This document shows, in pieces, positions 62,887 to 64,000 of a stretch of DNA of 64,000 bases. The stretch's first letter is position 1; each line of letters begins with the position of its first letter. The notes under the pieces are model-generated. The model saw only the letters and a list, made by a program, of their open reading frames with translations, searched no databases and had not been told where the DNA came from. This DNA is from Pelethousia sp034933245 (GTDB taxonomy: Bacteria; Bacillota; Clostridia; Christensenellales; CAG-138), in assembly GCA_034933245.1 (NCBI GenBank), contig JAYFNX010000011.1:9072-73071 (forward strand), in the 5' to 3' direction. Both the position numbers and the translations under genes were made by a program.

Positions 62887-63081
62887 GTGGGGAAACGCGT
62901 ACTGTCCGTGGGATGCATTGTGGTCAACCCGCCCGACGGGCCGAATGCCTACGGGGCGCTTCGTGTGCGGATCTGGACTGCGTATTACATGGCTGTAGAG
63001 CGGCATATTAACGATTTACCGTGGGATTATGGTACGAAACGCGCCCTTGCGGACCTGCTTGAACAGCAGAGAAAAGGATAG
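62887..63081 (+). CDS. Small hypothetical protein of the element
   Basis: 64 residues from GTG 62887, which has AAAGGAG six bases upstream; ATG 62869 in the same frame is an alternative. The sequence (GKRVLSVGCIVVNPPDGPNA at the start, WDYGTKRALADLLEQ near the end) has no family I know. It is a compact alpha/beta protein without a membrane segment, divergent from the recombinase gene, a place where small excision or control factors often lie. Confidence 0.5.
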   Translation: MGKRVLSVGCIVVNPPDGPNAYGALRVRIWTAYYMAVERHINDLPWDYGTKRALADLLEQQRKG

Positions 63082-63307
63082 GAGTAGAAAGATACGATGG
63101 AGCAAGCGCCATGAGAAGAACGGGAGCCTTGTGCAACCATGGCATATGTACTTTTATGTTATGGTACCTGCAGCCGAACGGCCTCATGCAGCTTAGGCAT
63201 AGCTGCCGCGCTCGTGCGCCAAACTTGCCGCTAGATTGCACTGGAAATGGAGGCTCGGCCCAAGTAAAATAAGAGTATAGAAGAAACGTTAACCTGCATT
63301 TGTCTCG
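63082..63307. other. Gap within the element
   Basis: 226 bases with no supportable gene and no repeat of the sigK junction sequence, ending at a terminator. Confidence 0.5.
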
Positions 63308-63335
63308 AAAGGACGGCCAAAGAGCCGTCCTTTTT
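63308..63335 (+). terminator. Terminator within the element
   Basis: AAAGGACGGC/GCCGTCCTTT 10-bp stem with a 6-base loop, followed by TTTTT. Confidence 0.85.
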
Positions 63336-63367
63336 CCATACCGAATTATCAATAAGGAGGAAACAAA

Positions 63368-64000
63368 ATGATTCTCAACACGAACACAGCATTAAATCCG
63401 CTGTACGCCCCTTCTGCAGAGCTGGGGCGCACGCCCATGGAGGCGCTCATGACCATCCCGCCGGGAACCCTTTTGCGCACGGGTACCCTGCTGGCCGCAG
63501 GTTGGGTTGGCACGGAAGCGCCGTATACCCAGGAGGTCGCCGTAACCGGCTTACCGGCAGGAGCGCCGGGCGTTATGGGCCTGTCTCCGTCTGCCACACT
63601 TGCGGAATACGACGAGGCAGCCGCAGCGGGGTTGTTTATTACAGCGCAAGGGGAAGGCACCATTACCGTTTCCGCAACTGCAAGCCTTCCCGCGGGGGGG
63701 ATTCCGTTCCTTTTACAGGCAGAGAACCGGGAAACCGAGGCCAGCGCCATCCTGAGCGTCTTCCCCGCCAAAGGCGGCAGCGGAAGCGGCTATATTCCCC
63801 CCATAGCGGAGAGTGACTTCACCTATACCGGCGATTATGCGCTTGTGGACGATGGGGAAGGGAACTGGCGGCTGAAATTTTTGACCAGCGGCACGTTTAC
63901 GCCGAAAAAGGACATGCTGATCGATGCGTTTCTGGTTGGCGGCGGCGGCGCCGGCTACGGTAACACATCAACCAACGCATCTCCCCGGCCGGGCGGCGCA
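63368..64000 (+). CDS. Phage-like glycine-rich structural protein, 3' end cut by window edge
   Basis: Open for 211 codons to the window edge. ATG 63368 has AAGGAGG upstream. It starts MILNTNTALNPLYAPSAELG; the second third is Ala/Gly/Pro-rich beta structure, and near the edge is FLVGGGGAGYGNTSTNAS, the opening of the glycine-rich domain seen in clostridial phage tail or baseplate proteins. This suggests the inserted element is prophage-derived. Exact role unknown. Confidence 0.65.
   Translation, partial: MILNTNTALNPLYAPSAELGRTPMEALMTIPPGTLLRTGTLLAAGWVGTEAPYTQEVAVTGLPAGAPGVMGLSPSATLAEYDEAAAAGLFITAQGEGTITVSATASLPAGGIPFLLQAENRETEASAILSVFPAKGGSGSGYIPPIAESDFTYTGDYALVDDGEGNWRLKFLTSGTFTPKKDMLIDAFLVGGGGAGYGNTSTNASPRPGGA

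Larger units (their letters stand above)
61009..64000. mobile_element. sigK intervening ('skin'-type, prophage-like) element, left part
   Basis: From the sigK break to the window edge the content changes to a large serine recombinase, a small unknown gene and a phage-like glycine-rich structural gene. The right end and the rest of sigK are beyond base 64000, so total length is unknown. In Bacillus and Clostridioides the analogous element is excised in the mother cell to rebuild sigK. Confidence 0.85.

Noticed and set aside
1..64000. CRISPR arrays, tRNA or rRNA genes, insertion sequences with inverted repeats.
   Set aside because: None was seen on reading the intergenic regions. Only the sigK element shows mobile-element features.

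Overview
The window reads as a chromosomal segment of an anaerobic, endospore-forming Clostridia-type Firmicute with a moderately high G+C content. Supporting genes are a spoVAC-spoVAD-spoVAE operon, a pro-sigma-K gene, RNase J, YlbF, Rex, a type III pantothenate kinase with an ECF S component, electron-bifurcating NfnAB, and AGGAGG-type ribosome binding sites throughout. I saw no rRNA, tRNA or CRISPR array.

Layout. 1-7 kb: the 5' part of serC (cut by the window edge), a zinc-ribbon protein, nfnB-nfnA, and a polar amino-acid ABC transporter. 7-14 kb: a selenium/molybdoenzyme maturation block on the minus strand (YedE-like transporter, TusA-like protein, DUF3343 protein, SelD, a sigma-region-like membrane protein, an XdhC-dUTPase fusion) with a divergent cysteine desulfurase. 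SelD itself is a selenoprotein: its first 18 codons hold an in-frame UGA at the catalytic position. 14-27 kb: a catabolic island with a fold-II PLP enzyme, an M20 amidohydrolase, a PucR regulator, a PreA-like ferredoxin dehydrogenase, a TRAP transporter, and a four-subunit molybdenum hydroxylase whose molybdopterin chain is split in two, as in Eubacterium barkeri nicotinate dehydrogenase. Together with the selenium block this suggests a selenium-dependent molybdenum hydroxylase pathway for an unidentified, probably N-heterocyclic, substrate.

27-41 kb: two small genes and the spoVA operon, a small AT-rich membrane peptide, a first VanW-family protein, ECF S component/coaX, a small ribbon-helix-helix regulator with repeated palindromic operators, an M20 peptidase, and a DUF3798 lipoprotein with a RbsA-type ABC importer. 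41-56 kb: uvrB-uvrA, a nitroreductase, rex with a candidate autoregulatory site, a 36-residue rubredoxin-like protein, a second VanW protein, a GntR regulator, a solitary beta-class DNA methyltransferase, an aspartate aminotransferase-like enzyme, a third VanW protein and a GNAT acetyltransferase.

56-64 kb: RNase J, YlbF, MltG and a U32 peptidase lead into sigK. The sigK reading frame matches pro-sigma-K for 109 residues and then stops matching, inside its 'TYAARCIE' motif. A large serine recombinase gene lies immediately beyond on the opposite strand, followed by a small unknown gene and a phage-like glycine-rich structural gene. This is the left end of a sigK intervening ('skin'-type) element that continues past the window.
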